Positions 53,881 through 64,000 of a DNA stretch of 64,000 bases are shown here, piece after piece. A program made the position numbers and the translations under genes. Below the pieces are notes generated by a model that saw nothing but the letters and a program-made list of their open reading frames with translations, searched no databases and had not been told where the DNA came from. Numbering within the stretch: position 1 is the stretch's first letter; every line of letters starts with the position of its first letter. Location of the stretch: the NCBI GenBank assembly GCA_963576475.1, contig OY754972.1, positions 11,367,062 through 11,431,061 of the forward strand, read 5' to 3'. Source of the stretch: Molanna angustata. Lineage: Eukaryota > Arthropoda > Insecta > Trichoptera > Molannidae.

Positions 53881-56800
53881 TCATCATCATCATCATTGGC
53901 GCTACAGCCCACTGTGAGCCTTGGCCTCCTCCAGAATTTTTCGCCATTTAGACCGGTCCATCGTCTGCATTCTCCAGTTTGTCACGCCAATCCTCTTTAG
54001 ATCCTCCTGTACGCCGTCCATCCACCGCAGCTTGGGTCTCCCCACACCACGTCTCCCCTTCGGTCATGTGTCGAGAATCTTCTTTGGGATTCGGCATTCC
54101 TCCATTCGCTGAACGTGCCCTAACCATTGAAGCCCATGTATTTTAATATATTTTACTATGTTAGGATCACTGTAAAGGTTCTCCAGCTCATGGTTGTACC
54201 TTATCCTCCATATTCCAATCTCACAAAGAGGCCCAAAGATTTTTCTCAAAACCTTCCGTTCAAAAACCAGCAGCGCTTTTTCATCCTTCCTATTAAGAAC
54301 CCAGCATTCAGCACCATATACGAGTACTGGTCGCAGCAATGTTTTATACAATAACAACTTGGTATTTCGTGTCAACAATCGGGACTTGAGATGTCGGTGA
54401 ATACCGAAATAGCATTTATTTGCCACAGCTATTCGTCTTTTAATCTCGACACTAACATCGTTGTTACTGGTTATTATTGAACCTAGGTACTGAAACGACC
54501 CCACAGTTTCAATGGTATGATTACCAGCACTAATCAGAGTTTCTTGGGCATTTCTATGGTTGGACATTTTAGCTGCAATCATATATTTTGTCTTAGAAGA
54601 GTTCACTTGAAGTCCCATTCTGGCAGAAGCATTTTCCAGGTGTATAAACGCTTGTTTTACATCATTTGGTGTTCTTGCAATTATGTCAACATCATCTGCA
54701 TATGCAAGTATCTGGCTTGATTTGCGAAAAATTGTACCTGCTGTCTCAATTCTGGCATCTCTGATGGCTTTCTCTAGTACTATATTAAATAATAGGCAAG
54801 ACAATGCATCACCCTGCCGTAAGCCATTATAGGTTTTAAATATGTCCGAGGTGCTAGTTTGTAATCGAATATTTTTTATTATTGCATATGCGCAAACATT
54901 GGATTTTTTTTTCCCTGTCGGGAGTCAAAGATATTTTTTAACAGATTTTTAATTATCTCAATAGAGACGAAGTTGGAATATTTATTGTAGGAGAACCGGG
55001 AAATCAAGGCACCTACAGGGCTTACGACCTGTCATCGGCTGGTTTACGTGATCACTTTATGCGCTTGCGCAACGTTCACCAATTATGCCTTTTAATGAGA
55101 TCCCTATCAATTCAATTTTGAAAGTTCTATATATTGTAATACTGAAATTCTTTTCGCTTGAAAATAAGGAATTTTTTACTACAGCCATCTATGGGTGAAA
55201 TTATGAACAACAATCTTATTATTTTTATTTATTTTGTTGGAACGCCATCTATTGAGAGAATTGGTTTTTTGTAAATAATGAAAGCTACAATTCTTATATC
55301 TGAGGTAACAATGCATTTTTCGCATAGAAGTCACCCCTGAATTGCGCCAGACTTATAAGGTCATTTTTTTGTCTTATTTACCTACTTGTACCAATGTGTA
55401 AGTAATCGAATATTTTTTATTATTGCATATGCGCAAACATTGGATTTGTTTTCCCTGTCGGGAGTCAAAGATATTTTTTAACAGATTTTTAATTATCTCA
55501 ATAGAGACGAAGTTGGAATATTTATTGTAGGAGAACCGGGAAATCAAGGCACCTACAGGGCTTACGACCTGTCATCGGCTGGTTTACGTGATCACTTTAT
55601 GCGCTTGCGCAACGTTCACCAATTATGCCTTTTAATGAGATCCCTATCAATTCAATTTTGAAAGTTCTATATATTGTAATACTGAAATTCTTTTCGCTTG
55701 AAAATAAGGAATTTTTTACTACAGCCATCTATGGGTGAAATTATGAACAACAATCTTATTATTTTTATTTATTTTGTTGGAACGCCATCTATTGAGAGAA
55801 TTGGTTTTTTGTAAATAATGAAAGCTACAATTCTTATATCTGAGGTAACAATGAGGTATCTGAGGTAACGTTGCGCAAGCGCATAAAGTGATCACGTAAA
55901 CCAGCCGATGACAGGTCGTAAGCCCTGTAGGTGCCTTGATTTCCCGGTTCTCCTACAATAAATATTCCAACTTCGTCTCTATTGAGATAATTAAAAATCT
56001 GTTAAAAAATATCTTTGACTCCCGACAGGGAAAAAAAATCCAATGTTTGCGCATATGCAATAATAAAAAATATTCGATTACTTACACATTGGTACAAGTA
56101 GGTAAATAAGACAAAAAAATGACCTTATAAGTCTGGCGCAATTCAGGGGTGACTTCTATGCGAAAAATGCATTGTTACCTCAGGTATAAGAATTGTAGCT
56201 TTCATTATTTACAAAAAACCAATTCTCTCAATAGATGGCGTTCCAACAAAATAAATAAAAATAATAAGATTGTTGTTCATAATTTCACCCATAGATGGCT
56301 GTAGTAAAAAATTCCTTATTTTCAAGCGAAAAGAATTTCAGTATTACAATATATAGAACTTTCAAAATTGAATTGATAGGGATCTCATTAAAAGGCATAA
56401 TTGGTGAACGTTGCGCAAGCGCATAAAGTGATCACGTAAACCAGCCGATGACAGGTCGTAAGCCCTGTAGGTGCCTTGATTTCCCGGTTCTCCTACAATA
56501 AATATTCCAACTTCGTCTCTATTGAGATAATTAAAAATCTGTTAAAAAATATCTTTGACTCCCGACAGGGAAAAAAAATCCAATGTTTGCGCATATGCAA
56601 TAATAAAAAATATTCGATTACTTACACATTGGTACAAGTAGGTAAATAAGACAAAAAAATGACCTCATAAGTCTGGCGCAATTCAGGGGTGACTTCTATG
56701 CGAAAAATGCATTGTTACCTCAGATATAAGAATTGTAGCTTTCATTATTTACAAAAAACCAATTCTCTCAATAGATGGCGTTCCAACAAAATAAATAAAA

Positions 56801-58145
56801 ATAATAAGATTGTTGTTCATAATTTCACCCATAGATGGCTGTAGTAAAAAATTCCTTATTTTCAAGCGAAAAGAATTTCAGTATTACAATATATAGAACT
56901 TTCAAAATTGAATTGATAGGGATCTCATTAAAAGGCATAATTGGTGAACGTTGCGCAAGCGCATAAAGTGATCACGTAAACCAGCCGATGACAGGTCGTA
57001 AGCCCTGTAGGTGCCTTGATTTCCCGGTTCTCCTACAATAAATATTCCAACTTCGTCTCTATTGAGATAATTAAAAATCTGTTAAAAAATATCTTTGACT
57101 CCCGACAGGGAAAAAAAATCCAATGTTTGCGCATATGCAATAATAAAAAATATTCGATTACTTACACATTGGTACAAGTAGGTAAATAAGACAAAAAAAT
57201 GACCTTATAAGTCTGGCGCAATTCAGGGGTGACTTCTATGCGAAAAATGCATTGTTACCTCAGATATAAGAATTGTAGCTTTCATTATTTACAAAAAACC
57301 AATTCTCTCAATAGATGGCGTTCCAACAAAATAAATAAAAATAATAAGATTGTTGTTCATAATTTCACCCATAGATGGCTGTAGTAAAAAATTCCTTATT
57401 TTCAAACGAAAAGAATTTCAGTATTACAATATATAGAACTTTCAAAATTGAATTGATAGGGATCTCATTAAAAGGCATAATTGGTGAACGTTGCGCAAGC
57501 GCATAAAGTGATCACGTAAACCAGCCGATGACAGGTCGTAAGCCCTGTAGGTGCCTTGATTTCCCGGTTCTCCTACAATAAATATTCCAACTTCGTCTCT
57601 ATTGAGATAATTAAAAATCTGTTAAAAAAAAAAAAAAAAAGTGCTAGTTTGTATTTTGACCCTACAATTTGAACCATGTAATGTCGCTCTCACTAGTCTT
57701 ACTAGTTTGAATGGAACTTCCATTTCCATCATGGCCTCGTACAATGTCGCTGTATTGACACTATCGTATGCTGCCTTAAAATCTATAAATAAATGGTGGG
57801 TCTCTATATTATACTCGAGCGTTTTTTCCAGTATTTGCCTAAGGGCAAAAATTTGGTCAATTGTCGATCTTCCTGGCCTGAAACCACTTTGGTATTGCCC
57901 AATTATATGTTCTGCATGTGGCATAAGTCGCATGAATAGAACCCCTGCAAACACTTTATAGGCTGAACTCAGGAGCGTTATACCTCTGTAGTTGCTGCAG
58001 TCCATTGTGTCACCTTTTTTATGTAGTGGACATATAATCCCAGTATTCCATTCTTCTGGTATTGATTCAGTGTCCCATATTTTACCAATAATTGTGTGCA
58101 TGAGTCTACCTATTGTCTCTCCACCGTATTTGAGTAGCTCACCTG
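53881..58145 (-). mobile_element. 5'-truncated LINE (YADD reverse transcriptase) split by a 2.8-kb insertion; 14-bp TSD
   Basis: Flanked by GTTTTTGCATTTCA at 53867-53880 and 58146-58159 (exact). The upstream part (58145-57654, minus) encodes PLHKKGDTMDCSNYRGITLL, QSGFRPGRSTIDQIFALRQI, LFIDFKAAYDSVN. The downstream part (54863-54064) encodes GLRQGDALSCLLFNIVLEKA, ILAYADDVDIIAR, LLYKTLLRPVLVYGAECWVL, LGHVQRMEECRIPKK, then a stop. After removal of the insert and one duplication copy the frame is continuous across the junction. The 3' end has an (ATG)n tail at 53881-53898. Without the insert the LINE is about 1.47 kb; the endonuclease domain is missing. Confidence 0.93.
54864..57640 (+). mobile_element. 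retroposed array of 540-bp units: two inverted, then about three direct, with poly-A end
   Basis: Flanked by GTGCTAGTTTGTA at 54851-54863 and 57641-57653. 54864-55853 holds 1.8 units in reverse; 55869-57623 holds 3.25 units forward, period exactly 540 (for example CCCGACAGGG recurs with the same offset in lines 55981, 56521 and 57061); 57624-57640 is an A-run. Units differ by only a few bases. Each unit contains the CTCAATAGAGACGAAG family end, GCGCAAGCGCATAAAGTGAT, and the sequence ancestral to the 58-bp minisatellite. No coding capacity. The 5' half inverted with a poly-A 3' end and a target duplication is the pattern produced by LINE twin priming. Confidence 0.92.
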
Positions 58146-58309
58146 GTTTTTGCATTTCACCAACCTGTAAATTAAAATTGGACTATTCCAAAGTGGGAAA
58201 CTACCTAAGTGACCCAGATTTTTCCTCTGTTCAAAACAATTTAATATTAAGAAAGAAAAAATAATAAAACCTTTGGACGGACACTTCACGTCTCCCGACT
58301 CAAAGTAAC

Positions 58310-58754
58310 TAAAATGTCACTATTTATCCAACTGTCGAATTTGTTCAAGAGAGTTTATTTCTTTTAACAGATCGAAAAATTTCAAGCCAGGATCTGCTGG
58401 ATGTTGTATGGCCAGGTATATATTTTACAACATCGAAGTCAAAAAACACCAATTTAGGCTGGATTGTTTCAACAAAAGTACCAGTAATTGTATAGTAAGA
58501 ATTCGGGTTGTTTCAGCTCTGGTATAGTTAAATCGACAGTAAAAATATCTATATTGCCCACTTACCATACTATAAATATATGTAAGTATGTCAATATTAT
58601 AATTTTGTTGGAACAACCCAGCCATAGAGACTTATGGATTAATATAATATGGATTAACTCAGAATTTAGAGTGTCTGTGTGTATCCCTTATAACTTTTGA
58701 TACAAAACTTTTTTATCCTCATAATTTTTAATTTATGTTCCATTCAGGCGTAAT
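58310..58754 (+). repeat. long dispersed repeat, copy B (left part)
   Basis: Matches 50035-50400: TTTATCCAACTGTCGAATTTG, TTTCAAGCCAGGATCTGC, GTCAAAAAACACCAA, GTGTCTGTGTGTATCCCTTATAACTTTTGAT. An additional unrelated stretch (about 58460-58625) interrupts the match. Copy B continues after the hAT element. Confidence 0.65.
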
Positions 58755-59327
58755 TAGGGTTACCAGATGAAAAAATCAAAAGTCCGGAGAAAAGGCCTAA
58801 TTTCCATGGAAAAGTCCTGAGATTTTATGAGTTGGGGGCAAACATTTACAAGACAATAGGTATTTCACAATTACCAGAGATACTGCGTATTTGTCAATAT
58901 ATATTTGCAATTACAGCCCAGAATGCAAACGTAGAAAGAGTTTTTTCTATCATGGGGGCTCAGTGGTCGAAAGAAAGAAACCGACTAAAGGTGTCATCAG
59001 TTCGAGCTATACTTTTAGTTCAATATAATTTGAAGAGCTCAACATGTGAAGCATTTTATAAATCAATAATTAAAGAAAAAACCTTACTTAAAAAGGTATC
59101 TTCACATATTAAGTACGATAAAACTGATTAAGTACCTACTTGGATTATTACCAAAGGAAGATTATTTTTAGTTTGTTTAACTTTTAATTAAAGGGATCTT
59201 TAAAATGTAAGCTGTGTTTTATTGAAAATCCTGAGACATCATGAGATTTGCAAAATCCGACTGCAATCCTGAGAAAAGTCGAAAAATCTTGAAATCTCAG
59301 GACAAATCCGGAGATATGAAAACCCTA
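58755..59327 (+). mobile_element. hAT-type short element, copy 2, perfect 8-bp TSD, intact dimerisation domain
   Basis: Starts TAGGGTTACCAGATG and ends with an inverse-like ATATGAAAACCCTA; flanked by GGCGTAAT at 58747-58754 and 59328-59335. The plus strand keeps a 99-codon frame (58832-59131): ITAQNANVERVFSIMGAQWS, KERNRLKVSSVRAILLVQYN, ending KYDKTD and a stop. This is the C-terminal dimerisation helix bundle of hAT transposases. The rest of the transposase (zinc finger, most of the DDE fold) is absent. The paralogous empty site is visible in copy A at about 50402. Confidence 0.93.
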
Positions 59328-59329
59328 GG

Positions 59330-59485
59330 CGTAATCAACTATTGATTTTTTTTTTTATTTTTCCATATCTCAAAAACCGTAAAAGCTAGAAAGCTGAAAA
59401 TTTGCAAATACAATAACTCAAATTGGTTTTTATGAAAACGTTTCAGGGTTTCTTAAATTTTCATTATAAACGAAAACATTTTACA
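59330..59485 (+). repeat. long dispersed repeat, copy B (middle part)
   Basis: ATTTTTCCATATCTCAAAAA, CCGTAAAAGCTAGAAAGCTG matches 50430-50475 of copy A. Confidence 0.6.
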
Positions 59486-59504
59486 AAAAAAAAAGCAATC
59501 GTGG

Positions 59505-59676
59505 GGGGGCAAGTCTGGTCCGACCCATATCAAGTCTGGTCCCATATCATGGATATAATTATCATATGGAGTTCTATGACATCTAAAGATATTATAGAAC
59601 TCCATATAATAATTATTTCCATGATATGGGTAATTGTGAGGGTTTTGATTTCGCCGATTGGACCAGACTTGCCCCC
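59505..59676. mobile_element. palindromic MITE, copy 2, GTGG duplication
   Basis: Ends GGGGGCAAGTCTGGTCC and its exact inverse; flanked by GTGG (59501-59504 and 59677-59680). The uninterrupted counterpart at 29934-29942 reads AATCGTGGTTTCAC, confirming the insertion. The core CATATCATGGATATAATTATCATATGGAGTTCTA is palindromic with its right half. The left end holds an extra partial copy of CAAGTCTGGTCC. Confidence 0.9.
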
Positions 59677-59746
59677 GTGGTTTCACTGGATTCACGAATC
59701 CAGGCCCATGAGCACAGGCGACCAGAGTACCAGCCAGAATAGACGA

Positions 59747-60002
59747 CTAGAGTCTACAATCTGAATCTACCCGTTTGCATTCTGTTTCCGGTTGGCTCTC
59801 TGATTGGTTGAGATCTCGTAGTATTAAGTCAAATGAGCTGTGAAATTTTATATTAAATGCGAAAAATTAAAAGAATATTATATATTTAATTTATAATTCA
59901 ATTTATAAAGCAACTCGCTCACGCGAGTCGCTATTATTATTATACACAAACTTAAACCTAACCTAAGAATGCAGAAAAGAAACTCAGGGCCTAGACGCTA
60001 CT
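59747..60002. mobile_element. 256-bp insertion with 10-bp duplication GAATAGACGA
   Basis: GAATAGACGA at 59737-59746 and 60003-60012 brackets a segment absent from the paralogue at about 29996. It contains the short palindrome CTCGCTCACGCGAG and no coding sequence. Origin not recognised. Confidence 0.75.
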
Positions 60003-60361
60003 GAATAGACGAGCCACATGGGCTTGTGATCATGTATGCGGGATTAAGGGGCCCCTTTATGACTCGTTACGCTCAGCACTCACCCACCAATCTTCGACTG
60101 ATAGTCCACTCCCTTACGCAGCCAAATCCAATAGGATGCGGAAAATGCTGCTTTTACTACCCTATAAAAAGTTCTTTTATTTTACCTCTAGGGAGACCTA
60201 GGTCCTTAAAGTAGGAAATGAAAAAAAATATCGTAAAACTCTATCGTAACACCCCAACTAAGTAGATAATTTAATTTTCAATAAAAACATACACATTATA
60301 GCAGTACATCTCAATCTTTTCTAAACAAATTTTGTAATAATTGAATTTAGTGACTACATTA

Positions 60362-60590
60362 TTATTATTTATTTATAGGCAGGCAGCCAAGGCTGATGTG
60401 CCTATATCCACTGTTGAATTTTATTATTTGGTTGTAACTATTTTGCTGTGTTCAAAAAAAATTCCAGTCTATTCTTGAAAATATTAACATTTTCAGCATC
60501 CAAAACATGTTAGGGCAGTTTATTCCAAGTATTCACAACTCTATTTGAAAGAAAATGCTTTCGAAGATTTGACGTTGTTTCATACAATTT
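60362..60590 (-). mobile_element. LINE C-terminal fragment with AT tail, inserted in copy B
   Basis: The minus strand reads KHFLSNRVVNTWNKLP, stop, HVLDAENVNIFKNRLEFF, the CR1/Jockey-type C-terminal signature, then a 3' UTR (GGCACATCAGCCTTGGCTGC) and AATAAATAATAAT tail at 60362-60375. Copy A lacks it at the matching point (GTGACGACATTGCTTCATAC). Confidence 0.75.
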
Positions 60591-61109
60591 GTTTATTTGT
60601 ATATATTTTACACAATATCTACAGGGACTCTACTAGTTTGATACTTAATCTTCAAGCTGTTTAGATATTTGGGGTAGGTAAAAGGATAGACATCCACATT
60701 ATCCTGACATACATGTTTTTTATAGAAAATAAAATGTCTTAAAATATTCAATTAGTTTATTACATGATCTTGATAAGTATCCAATGTAACTAAGCTGCTA
60801 AATTATGGATTACCTTGATTTTCCATATAATTTGAATGTCACTTTGCCTAAAGTAAAGCTTCTAGTTGACCAATATCCTCTATTGCTATGGAGCCGTGCC
60901 GTCTTGACCTGCTGTCTTTTTCTAGATGATGCATCGCCTTGACTTGCTGCAATCTTTAGGAACTCTACATGTCATAAGGACTCGTGTAATACAATATTTA
61001 TCTTTTGATATTACTTCGCAATGTTAATTATCATTAGATTTTTTTTAAACGATAGTCATGATTGTTTTATTTTAAATTTTTAATTAAGCAATCAGAATAT
61101 TTTTATTGA

Positions 61110-61232
61110 CAAACTTTTTTTAACATCTCAATAGGGGCGAAGTTGGGATATTGTAGACGAACTAGGAACTCAAGGCACCTACAGGGCTTACGACCTGTCA
61201 TCGGCTGGTTCACGTGATCACTTTACACCAAT
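61110..61232 (-). mobile_element. TIR element terminal fragment
   Basis: ACATCTCAATAGGGGCGAAG, CACCTACAGGGCTTACGACC, TGTCATCGGCTGGTTCACGT and ATTATGCCTTT: the inverted end of the 540-bp unit, with the middle deleted. Confidence 0.75.
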
Positions 61233-61239
61233 TATGCCT

Positions 61240-61735
61240 TTAGAAAAGATTAGATGCAGAGCAGTGTGGATTTGGTTGCACAGTGGCTGATTTTTTAAAG
61301 ATAATAAAATCCAAGAACAAAATTCTGAAAATTGTCCTTTTTAATTTTTTCATATCAATTTTGTAATGCATATATACAAACCATTACGCCATGTTTCTCA
61401 TGGAGTAGACAGTGAAAACCGAATGCTAGATTTTTCTATCTGACACCCCCATCACATCATCTGACATTCATGCATCATCTAATTAATATTCCCAGTTTTA
61501 TTCATATTATTACTAATTTAACTATACATTAGTTGGATGGAAAAAATAGCCATTTAAAATCTGAGAACATTAGACTGTTTATATGTATAGTTTTGAAAAA
61601 AATAATTTAGATAGTTTGGGTATTCATAAAGAAAAATATATCTTTACTTTTTGATAATGTTCTGGATAAATTCTTGTCGAAAAATAATGACACACCCCGA
61701 TATTCAACGTTTATCTTATATTTTTAATAAAATAT
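61240..61735. other. intergenic, no gene recognised
   Basis: AT-rich; a decayed LINE-tail-like AGTTGGATGGAAAAAATAGCC occurs near 61532. No gene. Confidence 0.35.
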
Positions 61736-61739
61736 AAGG

Positions 61740-61988
61740 AGTAGTTCAACATATTTTTTTTTAAATTAAAGAAGACAAAAAAATCTAGAAAAATATGACG
61801 TGACGTTGCATTAATGCTTCAGGTTTAGTAAATAAACCTAAAACACATTTATTTTCCATTCAGCGACATTGCGAAATAAAAGTTTTTTTGGTTTATTAAC
61901 TTAACCTGATGCATTAATGCAACGTTACATCGTATTTTTCCAGATATTTTGATCTTCTTTAATTTATAAAAAAATAGAATGCTCTATA
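61740..61988. mobile_element. fold-back element with about 90-bp arms
   Basis: AAATTAAAGAAGACAAAAAA, GACGTTGCATTAATGCTTCAGG (left arm) is inverted as CCTGATGCATTAATGCAACG, GATCTTCTTTAATTT (right arm). A loop of about 70 bp holds CATTCAGCGACATTGCG. Each arm also contains the palindrome TGCATTAATGCA in whole or in part. Confidence 0.8.
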
Positions 61989-62349
61989 CCTTATAGTTTT
62001 ATAGAAATTTAAGATATCATAAATCGGAGTATGCTTATTATTTTCCTACAAGAATATGTACAGAATATAATTAAAAAGTTAAGGTACATTTTTTTTTATT
62101 AATATACAAACTAACTAGGTTATTTTTTTCAAAATGATTTGTTTTGTAGTAATGATGAAAATTCAAATTGAAAAAAATAGGTACGTTGGCAGCAGTCTCC
62201 CTCTTAATTTGAAAACATTCCAAAAAAATTATATTTTGTGTTTTGTTCATGATTTATATTTATGCATTTTTAAAAAATGTATTTCAAATGTGGAGGTAAT
62301 CCAAATCTTATAATGGTTTGTTTGACAAAGGAAATAACAAATAAAACAA

Positions 62350-63922
62350 ATAACAATTTAAAAACATCATTTTTAATTTATTAGAGAATTTTTATAATAG
62401 ATACATATTTACATACTGCATGATCCATAATTATGTAACCAAATATCAAGTAAATTGGATTAAAGATGTTTCTATAGATTACTTGTACAAATTTCCCATA
62501 AATAAACCACAATCATGTTCAAAAAGAGAAAGAAGAGAAATAAACATAAATCTCGGAGATGCCACATAGCACCACATAGTTAAATGTAAATATTCCAATA
62601 TTATTTCTATAAATTCTTCCTAATACAAAATAGCAAATCACAGATCTATTTCGTTAACTGAACACTTTATAACATAGCAGAACAAATAAAGAAAATATCA
62701 TTAATGAATATTATTTAGAATCCAACACAGTTGGTTAATTATTACAAGCTGGTAATTTATATAAACAATTCATACTTTTTTTGGTAAAACAATAACACAA
62801 TGGTCTTTGACCATATTATACAAAGATGTTTACAGCCAACATTAACAATAATTCTACAAAAAAAAAACATAATACAAAATAATGATAAGCCAATAAACAA
62901 CACAGATTTGCAGTGGTAAACAACTATTGTCAATTTTTTTCGTCATAACATATATTTAGGAATATAACGTGATTTTAAAAGCAACAACAAATTAATAATG
63001 TATAGGTACAATTGAATATTATGTATATTATGATAAAGTTGGCAAGTAATCTCTGAGCATGGTATACTTAAGTGTATTTATTTATAAATGTTACAAATTC
63101 AAGACAAGTGTTGACAAGAGTTGTGTGCATAGCCGATACAATAGACAGAATTTCATTCTATGATGATATGAAAGTATCAAAAATATTTTGTCTAGTCCCG
63201 AGTTACGTAGGTAATATAATGTATTGCATTAGGATCATATCAAATGATCCAGTGATTAATACTCACAACAACTACCACCAGAGTTACAATATCAAACTGT
63301 GACTTTGTTAATTTATATTTTTTTTATTAAATTATTAGAGCTACACAATTTTAAATGTTTATTTAGCTTGTGGGTATAAAAAGTTTTGCAAAATACTTAC
63401 ATATATATATTTATAATATATCTAAACATAAAACATTGGTTAACAATTCACTAAATTCATAATTAATGTTAAATTTGACATTAAAACAATGAGATGCGTG
63501 TTTTATCTGTCCATGGTAAAACAATATTACTTTTTATAATTATTATTTACTTTCATAACATAAACATTTCATTTTTATATTTACATTTAGGACCATAACC
63601 GGCCGACAGTCTTCAGTCCAAATAAAATATAATTAATATTACATGGCAAACATAGGCTCATTCGAAACAAGTGAAATTGAAAAGTGCCCCCAACGTTTAC
63701 CACCGAGCTCCAAGCGTCCGGCACTTTGTCAGCTGCGGTGGTGAACTGCGTCCGTTGTATAGTTCGGGATGGTGCCCTTTCTATTTGTTCACTCATTTTA
63801 ATGGCTTCACTCGTCATTGGGCAGATGGGCAGCTCTACGCTCCATCTTTCATATATGTATCACTATATTATTACATTATATTTGTTGCAGTCATTCAGTG
63901 TACACCATACACCACTACATCA
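62350..63922 (-). other. probable 3' UTR of the ZNRF-like gene
   Basis: About 1.5 kb of AT-rich sequence follows the stop codon, with no recognisable mobile element and no convincing reading frame. A minus-strand AATAAA (TTTATT on the plus strand) lies near 62379-62384. The extent is inferred from the lack of repeats and from that signal; no transcript evidence is available here. Confidence 0.4.
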
Positions 63923-63980
63923 CTAGTCACCAGGATGTTCTGGACAGGATCGATTCACCTCAAACCATTGATCTATACAT
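63923..63980 (-). CDS. ZNRF1/ZNRF2-type E3 ubiquitin ligase, last coding exon (gene continues off the right edge)
   Basis: Acceptor TGATTTCAG|A, then TGT ATA GAT CAA TGG.. encoding CIDQWFEVNRSCPEHPGD and TAG at 63925-63923. This is the C-terminal half of a RING-H2 finger. The CID-x-WFEVNRSCPEHP-D ending matches what I remember of ZNRF1/ZNRF2, membrane-associated E3 ligases whose last zinc-ligand pair is Cys-Pro-Glu-His rather than Cys-x-x-Cys. Only this exon lies in the window; the N-terminal myristoylated region, zinc finger and first half of the RING must lie beyond 64000. The exon starts with the third base of a codon. The family call is good although it rests on 18 residues; the exact orthologue (ZNRF1 or ZNRF2) cannot be decided. 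Confidence 0.82.
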
Positions 63981-64000
63981 CTGAAATCATAAAGAGGAAA

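Larger units (their letters stand above)
59480..60215 (-). mobile_element. 3' fragment of the ELTVPW-type retroelement, twice interrupted
   Basis: GCAATCGTGG, then after the first insert TTTCACTGGATTCACGAATCCAGG, CACAGGCGACCAGAGTACCAG, and after the second insert GAGCCACATGGGCTTGTG, GATTAAGGGGCCCCTTTATG, to AGGAAATG; this is the same sequence as 29930-30210. It contains the coding end and the 3' UTR hairpin TGGATTCACGAATCCA. Confidence 0.8.

Noticed and set aside
54127..54720. Plus-strand frames across the LINE RT
   Set aside because: Antisense shadows of the minus-strand reverse transcriptase.
55861..56010. Hammerhead ribozyme in the 540-bp unit (retrozyme hypothesis)
   Set aside because: CCAGCCGATGACAGG..CCTGT looks partly like the CUGAUGA-stem region, but the first core base differs and no GAAA follows the stem.

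Overview
This is an AT-rich, repeat-packed piece of an animal nuclear genome, almost certainly an arthropod and probably an insect. The evidence is spliced genes with GT..AG introns, an insect-type virilizer protein, non-LTR retrotransposons with simple-sequence tails, tRNA-derived SINEs, hAT and Tigger-type elements, and words such as GTAGGTACCTAC that are common in Lepidoptera and aphids. I cannot fix the order. All coordinates were read by eye; exon edges were checked by codon phase, and repeat edges are approximate unless a target-site duplication is given.

Two host genes are supported, both on the minus strand. The main one is virilizer (vir/VIRMA), the scaffold of the m6A mRNA methyltransferase complex. 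It has nine coding exons from 52361 down to 32422. The exons join in phase to an open frame of 2,097 codons including the stop (2,096 aa). The protein has the conserved N-terminal VIR domain, a long Arg/Ser region with tandem Ser-Tyr-Glu-Lys-Arg type repeats, a large helical body, and a Pro/Arg/Gly-rich tail. The second gene enters at the right edge. Its last coding exon (63980 to 63923) encodes the 18-residue C-terminus of a ZNRF1/ZNRF2-type RING E3 ligase. The AT-rich stretch to about 62350 is probably its 3' UTR.

Layout. 1-2500: AT-rich, no gene. 2500-2750: a CpG-rich patch that may be an exon or promoter. 3-31 kb: intergenic repeats, namely (TTTA)n arrays, fold-back elements, LINE fragments, SINEs and five minisatellites. 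32.4-52.4 kb: virilizer, whose introns carry a 210-bp tandem repeat, a hAT relic, a Tigger-type element, SINEs, fold-back elements and a perfect 158-bp hairpin. 52.8-53.1 kb: a GC-rich patch just upstream of virilizer. 53.9-60.7 kb: nested retroelements, including a LINE split by a 2.8-kb insertion made of five inverted and tandem 540-bp units. 61-64 kb: a fold-back element and the 3' end of the ZNRF-like gene.

No operon, CRISPR array, intact transposon, rRNA or confident functional tRNA is visible. The most unusual structure is the 54864-57640 insertion. It has a poly-A end, a 13-bp target duplication and an inverted 5' part, which looks like LINE-machinery retroposition of a satellite transcript with twin priming. 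Other noteworthy points are a hairpin shared by the 3' ends of a LINE family and a SINE, and two short hAT derivatives that both keep the transposase C-terminal dimerisation domain.
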